Shown here: positions 26,006 to 35,117 of the stretch, one piece after another | Position numbering within the stretch: the stretch's first letter is position 1 | How the letters are laid out: every line of letters starts with the position of its first letter | Assembly: GCF_037094495.1 (NCBI RefSeq) | Contig: NZ_CP146612.1 | Coordinates: 186,001 to 250,000 of the forward strand | Direction of reading: 5' to 3' | Source of the DNA: Dehalogenimonas sp. W | GTDB lineage: Bacteria; Chloroflexota; Dehalococcoidia; Dehalococcoidales; Dehalococcoidaceae | Length of the DNA stretch: 64,000 bases | Position numbers and translations under genes: made by a program | Notes under the pieces: model-generated | Database searches by the model: none | What the model was told of the DNA's origin: nothing | Seen by the model: only the letters and a program-made list of their open reading frames with translations

Positions 26006-28075
26006 TCAGTGGACGGTTTGCGCCGCCGCCACTTCCGCCGCCCGCTCTTCCACCAGCTTTTGGGTCAGGTGGGCCGGAACCTGCGCGTAATGGTCAAAGG
26101 TCATGGTAAAACGCCCCTGCCCGTGGGTCAGGCTTTTTAAATCCACCGCATAGCGCTGAACTTCGGCCAGCGGCGCCATAGCGTCAATAGTCGTCAATTC
26201 GCCGTCAGGATTCATCCCCTGCACGTGCGCGCGCTTGGTGTTAAGATCACCGATGATATCACCGACAACCGCGGACGGCACGGTTATTTTGAGCGCCACT
26301 ACCGGTTCCAGCAGAATCGGTCCGGCCACTTCCATGCCTTTCTTGAGTGCACCGGAGCCGGCAATCTTGAAGCAGATTTCCGAGGAATCCACGGGGTGAA
26401 AACCGCCGTCAACCAGTGTTGCGCGGACGTCAACAATGGGGAAGCCCAGACTGCCGCCGTCCTGCACCGCTTCCTTGATACCCTTTTCCACCGCTGGAAT
26501 ATAGTTGCGCGGCACCGCACCCCCGACCACCTTGTCCACAAACTCCACGCCGCTGCCGGCCGGCAGAGCTTCTACCTCCAGCACCACATGGCCATACTGG
26601 CCATGGCCGCCGGTCTGTTTCTTGTGCTTGTATTCCGCCTTAGCCGCTCCGGTAATGGTTTCTTTATACGGCACCCGCGGTGCTTTAAGGTCAACCGCCA
26701 CCGAGTACTTGCGGGCCATTTTCTCCGCCATCACATCCATCTGAGTATCACCCAGACCGGAAACGATGGTTTCATGGGTGTCGGCATCCCGATGACTCTC
26801 CAGCGTCGGGTCTTCCTCCAGCAGTCTGTTTATGGCCTGGCCGAGTTTATCCACATCAGCCTTGGACCGGGGATGCACCGCCACGGAGTAGGACGCTGAC
26901 GGGAAGACAATGGGGGCAATGATAACCGGCGCATCCTGCGCCGCCAGGGTATCGTTGGTCACCGTGACTGCCAGTTTGGCCACCGCCCCGATATCACCGG
27001 CGCCGATCTGAGTCGCCGGTTCCTGATTTTTGCCGTGCATGATATATAGTTGCCCGACGCGCTCGTCAACATTTTTAGTGCTGTTCCAGACATGAGTATT
27101 GGAAGTCAGTGTACCCCGGAAAACCCGGAAATAGGTCAGTTTGCCGACGTACGGGTCGGCCGTGGTTTTGAACACCAGCGCCGCCAGGCTGCCGCCGTCA
27201 CCAGCATTAAGCTCACTGCCGTCCGCCAGCGCCACCGTACGGTGTTCCGGTGAAGGCATGAAATCTACGATGAAATCCAGCAGCGAATCAATGCCGGTAT
27301 TATTCAGCGCCGAGGCCGACACCACCGGAAAGACTGCCCGGTCCAGAATGGCCTGCTTGAGCGCCTTGGTTAGTTCGGTGTCGGTGATTTCCTCGCCGCC
27401 CAGAAATTTTTCAATCAGTTCGTCATCATTTTCAGCCACCGCCTCAATCAGCCGTTCACGATAAGCCGCCACGGCCTCGGCCATCTCGGCAGGGACGGGG
27501 CCTTCCTGAGCGGGATGAGCGCCGGTGAATGCCTTTTGGGTCAGCACATTGACGACGCCGTTAAAGTCCTTATAGGCGCCGATAGGCACGGTGAGCGCCA
27601 CGCAACCGGCACCGAACCGGGTTTTCAGGGCTTCAATGACCGAGTCAAAATTAACGTTTTCCCGTTCCATTTTATTCATGACAATACAGCGCGGCAGGCC
27701 GGCGGCCTCGGCGGTCATCCAGGCCTGCTCAGTGCCGACTTCAACACCCGACGAAGCCGAGACTACAATAGCGGCGCTTTCCGCCGCGGCTACCGCCGCC
27801 CGGGTCTCGCCGGCAAAGTCAGCATAACCCGGTGCGTCCAGAATATTGATCTTGGAGTTTTGCCACTTAAAAGGCAAAAGCGAAAGATTTATACTTATCT
27901 TTCGCTTTACTTCATCGGGGTCATAATCCGACACCGTCGTTCCATCATCTACCTTACCCATCCGGGTAACGGCACCGGCGCTGAAATTCATCGCCTCGGC
28001 CAGAGTAGTTTTACCGGCGCCGCTGTGCGACAGGAGCGCCACGTTTCGGATACTGGCTATGCCATAGTTCTCCAT
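26006..28075 (-). CDS. Elongation factor G-like GTPase (EF-G2 type)
   Basis: A 689-residue translational GTPase with EF-G domain order. The G domain is divergent: P-loop SHSGAGKTT in place of AHIDAGKTT, and DAPGYADF in place of DTPGHVDF, then NKMERENVNF. Domains IV and V are intact, with HKKQTGGHGQYGHV and the C-terminal DLNTKRAHVQG. These features point to the EF-G-like paralog family (FusA2) seen alongside true EF-G in many bacteria; its role is unclear (ribosome-dependent GTPase without full translocation activity is one report for Thermus). It is not the main fusA, since no rpsL/rpsG lies nearby. Confidence 0.88.
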   Translation of the reverse strand: MENYGIASIRNVALLSHSGAGKTTLAEAMNFSAGAVTRMGKVDDGTTVSDYDPDEVKRKISINLSLLPFKWQNSKINILDAPGYADFAGETRAAVAAAESAAIVVSASSGVEVGTEQAWMTAEAAGLPRCIVMNKMERENVNFDSVIEALKTRFGAGCVALTVPIGAYKDFNGVVNVLTQKAFTGAHPAQEGPVPAEMAEAVAAYRERLIEAVAENDDELIEKFLGGEEITDTELTKALKQAILDRAVFPVVSASALNNTGIDSLLDFIVDFMPSPEHRTVALADGSELNAGDGGSLAALVFKTTADPYVGKLTYFRVFRGTLTSNTHVWNSTKNVDERVGQLYIMHGKNQEPATQIGAGDIGAVAKLAVTVTNDTLAAQDAPVIIAPIVFPSASYSVAVHPRSKADVDKLGQAINRLLEEDPTLESHRDADTHETIVSGLGDTQMDVMAEKMARKYSVAVDLKAPRVPYKETITGAAKAEYKHKKQTGGHGQYGHVVLEVEALPAGSGVEFVDKVVGGAVPRNYIPAVEKGIKEAVQDGGSLGFPIVDVRATLVDGGFHPVDSSEICFKIAGSGALKKGMEVAGPILLEPVVALKITVPSAVVGDIIGDLNTKRAHVQGMNPDGELTTIDAMAPLAEVQRYAVDLKSLTHGQGRFTMTFDHYAQVPAHLTQKLVEERAAEVAAAQTVH

Positions 28076-28110
28076 GTGTCACCTATCCTGTTATTTAGTC
28101 ATTGGGGGCT

Positions 28111-28139
28111 ATTATAACCAGCCGGTGCGAATGGGGCAA
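28111..28139 (-). promoter_or_regulatory. Promoter of the EF-G-like gene
   Basis: On the minus strand TTGCCC (28139-28134), 17-base spacer and TATAAT (28116-28111), giving a leader of about 30 bases with AGGAT near the ATG. Confidence 0.5.
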
Positions 28140-28172
28140 GTCAACACCCGGCTCTACCGGTTCTGCTTTAAT

Positions 28173-28724
28173 TTATCCGAACCAGCCGATAAAAAGGGGA
28201 GTGATAAAACTTTCAATCAAAGCGGCCGGTACTAAAAGAGTCAGGGCAATCCCCAGACGCCGCAGGTTGGTCTTGAATTCCGGCAGCACCTGCGGACGGT
28301 AAGCCGGTCGGAACAGGCCGCGCAGAACAGCAAAACCGAAACTCAGTGACGCGGCCATGGCCAGAATGTAGGCCGGAATCTCAATGACGCCATGCGGCAG
28401 CAGGCCGGCCATCAGGAAACCGATTGACTGATCCTCCAGCACCAGCCGGGACACCAGAGTGATGACTGCGCCGTTCAGAAACAGTGAAGCCAGCGGCAAC
28501 AGGAGCAACAGCGGGGCGACCAGAAACGCCATCATAAAGGCAGTAACGTTGTTTAACAGAATAAAAACCAGCAGGCCGGCGCCGGAAAGAGACTGCGTCT
28601 CACCGGCCAACTCATCAAAAATAGATAACTCCTCAGCAATCGCCCCGGCAGGCAGCAGACTGCCGATAAACATGCCGGTGACAAATACGCTCCCGGCGAT
28701 ATACAGCCAGCGTGTAAAAGTCAT
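28173..28724 (-). CDS. SpoIIM/DUF95-like membrane protein
   Basis: A 183-residue membrane protein with five to six helices. The segment LFILLNNVTAFMMAF-like (here VFILLNNVTAFMMAFL) plus LLPHGVIEIPAYILA is the hallmark of the stage II sporulation M family. The organism group is not known to sporulate, so the name reflects homology only; non-sporulating homologs have been linked to membrane dynamics or peptidoglycan remodelling. Its ATG overlaps the stop of the nitroreductase gene (ATGA). Confidence 0.85.
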   Translation of the reverse strand: MTFTRWLYIAGSVFVTGMFIGSLLPAGAIAEELSIFDELAGETQSLSGAGLLVFILLNNVTAFMMAFLVAPLLLLLPLASLFLNGAVITLVSRLVLEDQSIGFLMAGLLPHGVIEIPAYILAMAASLSFGFAVLRGLFRPAYRPQVLPEFKTNLRRLGIALTLLVPAALIESFITPLFIGWFG

Positions 28725-29281
28725 ATACCGGGGCGCTCAAAGGCATCGTAAGTGATGATTTCTTCCAATCTTTTACGCGGCGGCGCCGGCGGACTGGCAT
28801 CGGCGGGCGGATGTCCCAGCGGGGTCATGGCGACCACCACCAGATTATCCGGCAAATTGACGATGCTGCCGACTGCAGCGGCATCGAACCGCCCCAGGTG
28901 AACCGTCCCCAGCCCGAGTTCATGGGCGGCCAGTGAAAGATTCTGCATCGCCAGCGCGGCATCATACATATACCAGGATAACCCTTTGTCGGTCACCGGC
29001 GCGCCATCAAAGCAACCGGATTTGCCCGGCTCGGCACAACAGACAATCAGGACCGGCGCCTGTTGGACTGCCTGCGAAGCCCTGTTGCCGGTAAGTGAGT
29101 CGGCAATCCGGGATTTAACACCCTTATCCAGCACCACCACAAAGTGCCAGGACTGGCTGTTGGCCCAGGAAGGTGCCCAGCGGGCGGCGTCCATGACGGC
29201 ATTAAGTTCATCGGCGGTAACAACTTCGTCGGTATATTGGCGGTGACTGCGCCGGGTTTTAATGGCGTGAATAACTTCCAT
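28721..29281 (-). CDS. Nitroreductase family protein
   Basis: A 186-residue FMN-dependent oxidoreductase-family protein. It begins VIHAIKTRRSHRQYTDE, with the RRSxRxY FMN-binding Arg/Ser cluster, then WAPSWANSQSWHFVVV, and ends with the LGHPPADASP loop. The physiological substrate is unknown; such proteins reduce quinones, nitro compounds or flavin. GGAGG lies 4-8 bases before the ATG. Shares a four-base overlap with the SpoIIM-like gene downstream. Confidence 0.9.
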   Translation of the reverse strand: MEVIHAIKTRRSHRQYTDEVVTADELNAVMDAARWAPSWANSQSWHFVVVLDKGVKSRIADSLTGNRASQAVQQAPVLIVCCAEPGKSGCFDGAPVTDKGLSWYMYDAALAMQNLSLAAHELGLGTVHLGRFDAAAVGSIVNLPDNLVVVAMTPLGHPPADASPPAPPRKRLEEIITYDAFERPGI

Positions 29282-29302
29282 GTCTGCCTCCGGAGAGTTG
29301 GT

Positions 29303-29560
29303 TTAGCTCACCACAAATGAAGCCGCCACCAGCACCACCAGCAGTATCCCGCCCAGGACACCGACCCGTTTGAGTTCGGCTGCCAGATTAGGGGCAACAG
29401 CCGTCGGCTTCTCCAGCTGGACAACGGCAGCGGGAACGGGCGCCGCAGTAACCGCGGCCGGAGCCGCCGATTGATACGGCGTGGTTTCCAAAGCAGCGGC
29501 CGGTTTGCGGGGTTGGGCTTTCTTTTTCTTGGTTGGTTTATGGGAGTATTTGTCGGCCAT
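29303..29560 (-). CDS. Small tail-anchored membrane protein, function unknown
   Basis: 85 residues. A strongly basic N-terminus (HKPTKKKKAQPRKP) leads into an Ala/Pro/Val-rich linker, then one C-terminal helix (VGVLGGILLVVLVAASFVV). There is no signal peptide, so it looks tail-anchored with the body in the cytosol. AGGA precedes the ATG. It lies between xerD and the nitroreductase gene in the same direction. I recognise no family; codon use fits a real gene. Confidence 0.6.
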   Translation of the reverse strand: MADKYSHKPTKKKKAQPRKPAAALETTPYQSAAPAAVTAAPVPAAVVQLEKPTAVAPNLAAELKRVGVLGGILLVVLVAASFVVS

Positions 29561-29589
29561 ATTTATCTGTCCTGTTAAGTTATTTGCGG

Positions 29590-30501
29590 TTATTTCCGGG
29601 CGCGGGGGTGCGCGCTGTCATAGGCGCGGCGAATATGCTCTGAAGTCAGGTGGGTATAAATCTGAGTGGTGGAAATATTGGCGTGGCCCAGCAGCTCCTG
29701 GACGGAACGTAAATCCGCACCGCCGTTGAGCATATGGGTCGCAAAAGAATGACGCAGAGTATGGGGTGTGACCTCGCCGGAAAGGCCGGCGGCAGCGGCG
29801 TATTCCTTAAGAATCTGCCATAAGCCCTGCCGGGTCAGCCGTTCGCCCCGGCGGTTGAGAAACAACGCCTGCTCATCATCATGGCGAAGTAACCGGGGAC
29901 GGACTTCGTTGGTATATTCAAAGACGATCCGGGCTGCCTGGGGATGAATGGGCACAATCCGTTCCTTGCTGCCTTTGCCGAAACACCTCACCTGCTCTTC
30001 GTCAGTATCCACGTCGGCCACATTAAGACCGATGAGCTCACTGACCCGCATACCGCTGGCGTAAAGAAGCTCCAGCATGGCCCGATCGCGCTTGGACTCC
30101 TGACCGCCGCTCTTGGTGGGCTGTTCCAGCAGTGCTTTAACCTGCTGCACCGAAATGGCGTCCGGCAGCGGTTTGCCGACCTTGGGGGACTCAATATTAT
30201 CAGTGGGATTCCGGCGGATTTTCTTCTCCTCCAGTAAAAAGCTGAAAAAGCTTTTGGCCGCCGCCAGTTTGCGCACTACTGTGGTCACCGCGTAGTTGCG
30301 TTCTTTCAGGTCCAGGATATAAGACAGCATATCCTGACGACTGAAATTATCCCATAAATCCTGATCGCCGCGTTTTCGTAAAGTCTTTACGCCAAAATCG
30401 GCCATCTGGCTGAGGTCATTGTGATAGGCGTCCCGGGTGTTACCCGAAAAACCCTTCTCCACCATCAGGTAATTCAGAAAATTGTCTACATCGGTCTTCA
30501 T
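29590..30501 (-). CDS. xerD: Tyrosine recombinase XerD-like
   Basis: A 303-residue site-specific tyrosine recombinase. N-terminal SAM-like core-binding domain, then the catalytic domain with Arg in LLYASGMRVSELIGL, Lys in the GKGSKER hairpin, HTLRHSFATHML (His, Arg), the LGHANISTTQIYTHL motif with a His and the nucleophile Tyr. Length and sequence fit XerC/XerD, which resolve chromosome dimers at dif. The ATG at 30501 is used because GAGGT lies upstream and the usual N-terminus follows. No phage or integron genes are adjacent, supporting a housekeeping role. XerC versus XerD cannot be settled by eye. Confidence 0.88.
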   Translation of the reverse strand: MKTDVDNFLNYLMVEKGFSGNTRDAYHNDLSQMADFGVKTLRKRGDQDLWDNFSRQDMLSYILDLKERNYAVTTVVRKLAAAKSFFSFLLEEKKIRRNPTDNIESPKVGKPLPDAISVQQVKALLEQPTKSGGQESKRDRAMLELLYASGMRVSELIGLNVADVDTDEEQVRCFGKGSKERIVPIHPQAARIVFEYTNEVRPRLLRHDDEQALFLNRRGERLTRQGLWQILKEYAAAAGLSGEVTPHTLRHSFATHMLNGGADLRSVQELLGHANISTTQIYTHLTSEHIRRAYDSAHPRARK

Positions 30502-30536
30502 GCCGCCTACCTCAACGCCTGATTTTATTGTTATGT

Positions 30537-30564
30537 ATTCTAACATAACTACAGATTAGGTCAA
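30537..30564 (-). promoter_or_regulatory. Promoter of xerD
   Basis: On the minus strand TTGACC (30564-30559), 16-base spacer and TAGAAT (30542-30537), extended by TGT. Confidence 0.55.
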
Positions 30565-30624
30565 GCGCAGTTCGTATATGTCACCATTGTCCACGGATTC
30601 GCGCCAAAGTTTAAAAAATAATCA

Positions 30625-30654
30625 TTGAACTATCATTCAATAATATGCTATAAA
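30625..30654 (+). promoter_or_regulatory. Promoter of fabF-recJ-plsY
   Basis: TTGAAC at 30625-30630, 18-base spacer and TATAAA at 30649-30654 extended by TGC. It is divergent from the xerD promoter. Confidence 0.55.
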
Positions 30655-30684
30655 TAGACATCTTTGCTTTGAGGTACGCTGCTG

Positions 30685-31953
30685 ATGTCCGATTCTAATA
30701 CAGTTCCCGCCAATAACCGCCGCGTGGTCATTACCGGTATCGGTATGGTCAGTCCGCTCGGCTTGAGTACGGACACCACCTGGGACGGCCTGATTAACGG
30801 CCGTAACGGCATTGAAAACGTTACCCTTTTTGACGCGTCTAACCTGGAAACCCGCTTCGGCGGTGAGGTCAAAGGTTTTGAACCAACCGATTTCATCAAC
30901 CGCAAGGATGTCCGCCGCATGGATCGCTTCGCCCAGTTAGCCGTCGCCGCCGCCCGGCAGGCGGTTGAGGCGGCCGGGTTTGATTGTGAAGCGCGCGGCC
31001 AGGAGACCGGGGTCATCATCGGCTCCGGCATCGGCGGTTTGAGCACCATGTTTGAACAAACCAAAATATTTTTGGAAAAAGGCCCCGACCGGATTACCCC
31101 GTTTCTGATTCCGATGATGATTTCCGATATGGGCGCGGCCCAGGTTTCCATTGCCCTGGGGTTGAAGGGCCCTAATTTCTGTACTACCTCGGCTTGTTCG
31201 TCCGGCTCTGATGCCATCGGGGTCGCCTTTGAAAGCATCAAACAGGGACGCTCCGATGCCATGCTGGCCGGCGGCGCCGAATGCGGCATGAATCCGCTGG
31301 CCTTCGCCGCCTTCAATGCCCTGAACGCACTGTCAACGGCCAATGACGACCCGACCCACGCTTCCCGGCCTTTTGATGCCGGCCGGACCGGCTTTGTTAT
31401 GAGCGAGGGGGCAGCGGTACTGGTATTGGAAGAGCTTTCAGTCGCCATCGGCCGCGGGGCCGAAATCATCGCCGAGGTTATCGGCTACGGCGCCAGCGGC
31501 GACGCCTTTCACATCACCCAGCCGATTGAAAGCGGCGAAGGCGCCGCCCGCGCCATGGTCATGGCCTTTGAGCGTGCCGCCATTGAGCCAACTGAGATTG
31601 ACTACGTCAACGCCCACGGCACCTCTACCCAGCTTAACGACAAGATGGAAACCCGGGCCATCAAGACGGTCCTCGGCGACCACGCTTATAAGGTGGCCGT
31701 CAGTTCCACTAAATCCATGCTGGGGCACCTCATCGGCGCCGCCGGGGCGACGGAAGCCGCCATCTGCGCCCTGACTATCAAAAATGGTATAATTCCGCCG
31801 ACAATAAATTACACCACCCCCGATCCGGATTGTGACCTTGATTATGTACCGAATACCGCCCGAAAAGCCAAAGTCCGCACCACGCTGTCCAATTCGTTTG
31901 GCTTCGGCGGCCATAACTCCGTCCTCATCCTGCGCCAATACAGCGAGGCGTAG
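30685..31953 (+). CDS. fabF: Beta-ketoacyl-ACP synthase II
   Basis: Condenses malonyl-ACP with acyl-ACP in fatty acid elongation. The catalytic triad is present: Cys in CTTSACSSGSDAIG, His in NAHGTSTQLND and His in KSMLGHLIGAAG; the C-terminal NSFGFGGHN loop is intact. Length 422 is close to FabF norms. It starts an apparent operon with recJ (3 bases) and plsY (16 bases), so fatty acid synthesis and the first acylation of glycerol-3-phosphate are linked here. Confidence 0.96.
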   Translation: MSDSNTVPANNRRVVITGIGMVSPLGLSTDTTWDGLINGRNGIENVTLFDASNLETRFGGEVKGFEPTDFINRKDVRRMDRFAQLAVAAARQAVEAAGFDCEARGQETGVIIGSGIGGLSTMFEQTKIFLEKGPDRITPFLIPMMISDMGAAQVSIALGLKGPNFCTTSACSSGSDAIGVAFESIKQGRSDAMLAGGAECGMNPLAFAAFNALNALSTANDDPTHASRPFDAGRTGFVMSEGAAVLVLEELSVAIGRGAEIIAEVIGYGASGDAFHITQPIESGEGAARAMVMAFERAAIEPTEIDYVNAHGTSTQLNDKMETRAIKTVLGDHAYKVAVSSTKSMLGHLIGAAGATEAAICALTIKNGIIPPTINYTTPDPDCDLDYVPNTARKAKVRTTLSNSFGFGGHNSVLILRQYSEA

Positions 31954-31956
31954 CTG

Positions 31957-33636
31957 ATGCGCGGCGGCCGTTGGCGCGTCGCCGACGGCGCTGTCCCCGA
32001 AGCCCTCGGCCGGGCTTTCCCGGCGCTGATGGCCCGGATTCTGGCCAACCGCGGTATCAAGAACGAGATCGAAGCCGAGCTGTTCCTGGCCGGCGACGCT
32101 CGCCTGTCATCAGACCCGATGCTGCTGCCGGATATTCAGCCGGCCATGACCCGCATCTACCAGGCGATTCTCAGCGGCGAACGGATTGTCGTCTACGGTG
32201 ATTTTGATGCCGACGGCATTACGGCTACGGCCATCATGGTTACCGGCTTGAAGTGCCTGGGGGCCGACGCCTCGCCTTATATCCCCCATCGCCTGACCGA
32301 AGGCTACGGGCTGAAGACTGAGGCTTTAAAGAAACTGGCAGCCGAAGGCATGACGCTGGTCATCAGCGTGGACTGCGGCATCAACGCCGTTGATGAGATC
32401 CGGGCGGCCGCTAAAATAGGCCTGGATGTCATCATCACCGACCATCACCTGCCGGGACATGAAAAGCCGCCGGCTGTCGCCGTCATTGACCCCAAGCGGA
32501 CGGACTCCAAATATCCGTTCACCGAATTATCCGGTGCCGGTGTCGCCTTCAAAGTGGTGGAAGCACTGTTCAGCGGCATGGGCAAACCGTTGCCGCGGGA
32601 ACACCTTCTGGAACTGACGGCCCTGGGTACCATTGCTGACATCATGCCCCTGACCGGTGAAAACCGTTACCTGGTCAAGGAAGGCTTGAAACACCTCAAC
32701 GACCATCCTTCGCCGGGGCTGACCGAAATTATCAACCTGTCCCGCCTCCGGGCCGGTCAACTGGAAGCCGAAAGTATCTCCTGGCAGGTGGCCCCGCGGC
32801 TGAATGCCGCCGGACGGCTGAATCACGCCATTGCCGGTTATAATCTGCTGACCGCCGCCAGCGCCGATGAAGCCATGGTGCTGGCGGCGGAACTGGAAGC
32901 CCAGAATATTGAACGCCAGCGTTTAACCTTGCTTTATGTCAATAAGGCGCGGGACAAGGTCATGGCCGAACCATTGAAATCCCTGTTGTTCATTGAAGAC
33001 GAAGAATGCCCTCAGGGTATTCTGGGTCTGGTGGCCGGCCGTCTGAGTGACGAATTTTACCGCCCCAGTATTGTGGTTCGGCTCGACGGCAAACTGGCCA
33101 CTGCCAGTTGCCGCTCTATCCCCGGCTTTAATATCACCGAGGCCATTGACCGTTGCGGTCACCTGTTGTGCCACTACGGCGGCCATGCCCAGGCGGCGGG
33201 CTTCAGTCTGAAGCCGCAAGACCTGCCGGAACTGGCCGCCCTGCTTGGGGAGATTGCCGACCGGGAACTGGCCGCGCTTGACCTGCAGCCGGTGCTGCAG
33301 ATTGACGCCGAAGCCACATTGAAGGAACTGGGCGGCGGGCTGTTTCAGATGCTGCAAAGCCTGGCGCCTTTCGGCGAGGGCAACCGGCCGCCGCTGTTTG
33401 TCTCCCGGTGCGTGTCCGTCCCGGATTACCGCGCCATCGGTGCCGGCGGCGATCATCTGAAGCTCAGGCTGACTCAGGGCGGTGTTGTCTGGGAAGGCAT
33501 CGCCTTCCGACAGGCCGCGGAAATGAAAAAAATACTACCGGACCCGCTGGATATTGTATATAATCTGGAGATGGACCGGTTCAACGGCCGGGAGACATTG
33601 CGCCTCAACATAGTGGATTTCGCGCCGTCAGTCTGA
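31957..33636 (+). CDS. recJ: Single-stranded-DNA-specific exonuclease RecJ
   Basis: RecJ digests single-stranded DNA 5' to 3' in recombination and mismatch/base-excision repair. DHH-family motifs are visible: DFDADGITATAIM (motif I), SVDCGIN, TDHHLPG (motif III) and, in DHHA1, HYGGHAQAAGFSL. A C-terminal OB-like domain follows from about residue 450. Length 559 is normal. GAGG precedes the ATG. Confidence 0.95.
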   Translation: MRGGRWRVADGAVPEALGRAFPALMARILANRGIKNEIEAELFLAGDARLSSDPMLLPDIQPAMTRIYQAILSGERIVVYGDFDADGITATAIMVTGLKCLGADASPYIPHRLTEGYGLKTEALKKLAAEGMTLVISVDCGINAVDEIRAAAKIGLDVIITDHHLPGHEKPPAVAVIDPKRTDSKYPFTELSGAGVAFKVVEALFSGMGKPLPREHLLELTALGTIADIMPLTGENRYLVKEGLKHLNDHPSPGLTEIINLSRLRAGQLEAESISWQVAPRLNAAGRLNHAIAGYNLLTAASADEAMVLAAELEAQNIERQRLTLLYVNKARDKVMAEPLKSLLFIEDEECPQGILGLVAGRLSDEFYRPSIVVRLDGKLATASCRSIPGFNITEAIDRCGHLLCHYGGHAQAAGFSLKPQDLPELAALLGEIADRELAALDLQPVLQIDAEATLKELGGGLFQMLQSLAPFGEGNRPPLFVSRCVSVPDYRAIGAGGDHLKLRLTQGGVVWEGIAFRQAAEMKKILPDPLDIVYNLEMDRFNGRETLRLNIVDFAPSV

Positions 33637-33652
33637 AACACAAGGGGCTGAA

Positions 33653-34279
33653 ATGAACGACACTTTGGCTATCATTCTGGCACTCATCGCCGCTTACATT
33701 ATCGGCAGTTTTCCGCTGGCTTACCTGATGGGACGCTGGGTCAAGCACTTTGACATCCGCCAGGTCGGCACCAAAAACATGGGCACCATGAACACCTTCT
33801 ACCAGGTGGGCTTCTGGCCGGGGATGCTGGTGCTGACGGCCGACATCAGCAAGGGTGCGCTGGCGGTGGCCATCGCCCGATTATTGGAAACCCCGCAACT
33901 GGTGGAGCTGGCCGCTGGTATGGTCGCCGTGGTCGGTCATGTCCTGCCGGTCTGGCTGAAATTCAAGGGCGGCAAGGGCGGGGCAACATGTATCGGGGTG
34001 CTGGCCTTTTTGATGCCCTGGGGCATTCCCGTCTATATGGCGGCTTTCGGTTTGCTGTTATTGATCACCAGGTTCCCCACTCTGAGTTACAGCATCGCTT
34101 TTGTGACCTTCGGTTTTGTCGCCTGGCTGGTTTATGACTCCATGACGTTCCTGGTCTACACCTTCCTGCTGCTGCTGATACCGGGATTGCAGTACATCAT
34201 GCGGATCAAACAGATTGGGGAACGCTCGTCGGGCTTCAAAGACGCGGTCTTCCGAAAAAGCATCCGCGACCGGCGGTAG
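33653..34279 (+). CDS. plsY: Glycerol-3-phosphate acyltransferase PlsY
   Basis: Membrane enzyme that transfers an acyl group from acyl-phosphate to glycerol-3-phosphate, the first step of phospholipid synthesis. The three family motifs are recognisable: IIGSFPLAYLMGRW, the GTKNMGTMNT segment (usually GSGNPGATN, so altered here) and KFKGGKGGATCIGV. 208 residues, about five helices. The changed second motif suggests a divergent PlsY. It requires PlsX, not seen here. Confidence 0.9.
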   Translation: MNDTLAIILALIAAYIIGSFPLAYLMGRWVKHFDIRQVGTKNMGTMNTFYQVGFWPGMLVLTADISKGALAVAIARLLETPQLVELAAGMVAVVGHVLPVWLKFKGGKGGATCIGVLAFLMPWGIPVYMAAFGLLLLITRFPTLSYSIAFVTFGFVAWLVYDSMTFLVYTFLLLLIPGLQYIMRIKQIGERSSGFKDAVFRKSIRDRR

Positions 34280-34333
34280 ACCGACCGGAATGCTGTCTTG
34301 AGGGATCAACTGCGGGGGCACTGAAGACCGGAG

Positions 34334-35062
34334 TTAATTGTCTGAAGGGGACTGCTCGGCCTTGTCACGGGTCTTCTTCTTGCCGTCGGGACCGTAATAA
34401 CTGGGATACAGCTTGGTCAGGCAGTCCGGACAGATGCCGTGGGTGAATTCCGCCTCGGAATGGGTGCTGATGTATTTTTCCACACTGCTCCAGTAACCCT
34501 TATCGTCGCGTATCTGCTTACAGTTGGCACAGATCGGCAACAGGCCGGACAAAGCCTTGACCTCGGCCAGGGCTTCCCGCAGTTCAGCTTCCACCTTCTT
34601 GCGTTTGATGATGTCTTTTTCCAGCGCCCGGTTAGCTTCGCTTAGATCCTGAGTGCGGTCCCTGACCTTGTCTTCCAGTGTATGCTGGTATTCCAGAAGT
34701 TTTTGTTTACCCTGTTCATAGCCGTTAATCAGTCCCACTGCCGCCAAGCCAATTAATCCGATAATGACCATTTCCAAAAGCAGGTAAGGGTGCCAGTTAG
34801 TGGTCAGGAACATGATGGCATACGGTATGGTCAAGGCACCAAGTATCGCCCAGAAGGTAAAACCGATGTTCAGTCCGAATCTAAAAGTTGCCAGCGACAC
34901 CACGGTCAGAAATAATATCTGCTGGATGGCAAAAAAGACCAATTGAAATTCATCGCCGACCGGCACCTGCCCGCGCAACAGGTCGCTATAAACGGCCACT
35001 GTAAACACCGCGCCCAGCCCGGCGGTCACCCAGAATTGTCGGTTACGATATAAACTCACCAT
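34334..35062 (-). CDS. Membrane protein with coiled coil and CxxC...CxxC sensor-tail domain, no effector
   Basis: A 242-residue protein with about four N-terminal helices, a coiled coil around residues 130-180 (KLLEYQHTLEDKVRDRT ... ELREALAEVKAL) and a C-terminal domain with CANCKQIRDDKGYW, HSEAEFTHGICPDC and KLYPSYY. That tail is common at the end of PAS, GAF or GGDEF sensor proteins, where the four Cys could hold zinc or iron. Here no kinase or cyclase domain is present, so the protein would act by protein contact or is a truncated sensor. A basic end (GKKKTRDK) follows. Confidence 0.7.
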   Translation of the reverse strand: MVSLYRNRQFWVTAGLGAVFTVAVYSDLLRGQVPVGDEFQLVFFAIQQILFLTVVSLATFRFGLNIGFTFWAILGALTIPYAIMFLTTNWHPYLLLEMVIIGLIGLAAVGLINGYEQGKQKLLEYQHTLEDKVRDRTQDLSEANRALEKDIIKRKKVEAELREALAEVKALSGLLPICANCKQIRDDKGYWSSVEKYISTHSEAEFTHGICPDCLTKLYPSYYGPDGKKKTRDKAEQSPSDN

Positions 35063-35117
35063 TGCTCCAATTGATGCGGTACGCCATTATTCCATAAAAC
35101 CAGAGGGTTGTAAAAAC

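Noticed and set aside
26006-28075. Main elongation factor G (fusA)
   Set aside because: The P-loop and DxPG motif are altered and no str-operon genes are nearby, so it is the EF-G-like paralog.
28173-28724. Evidence for sporulation from the SpoIIM-like gene
   Set aside because: SpoIIM homologs are common in non-spore-formers, and no other sporulation genes are in the window.
29590-30501. Integrase of a mobile element
   Set aside because: The sequence fits XerC/XerD, and there are no att-like repeats, phage genes or tRNA next to it.
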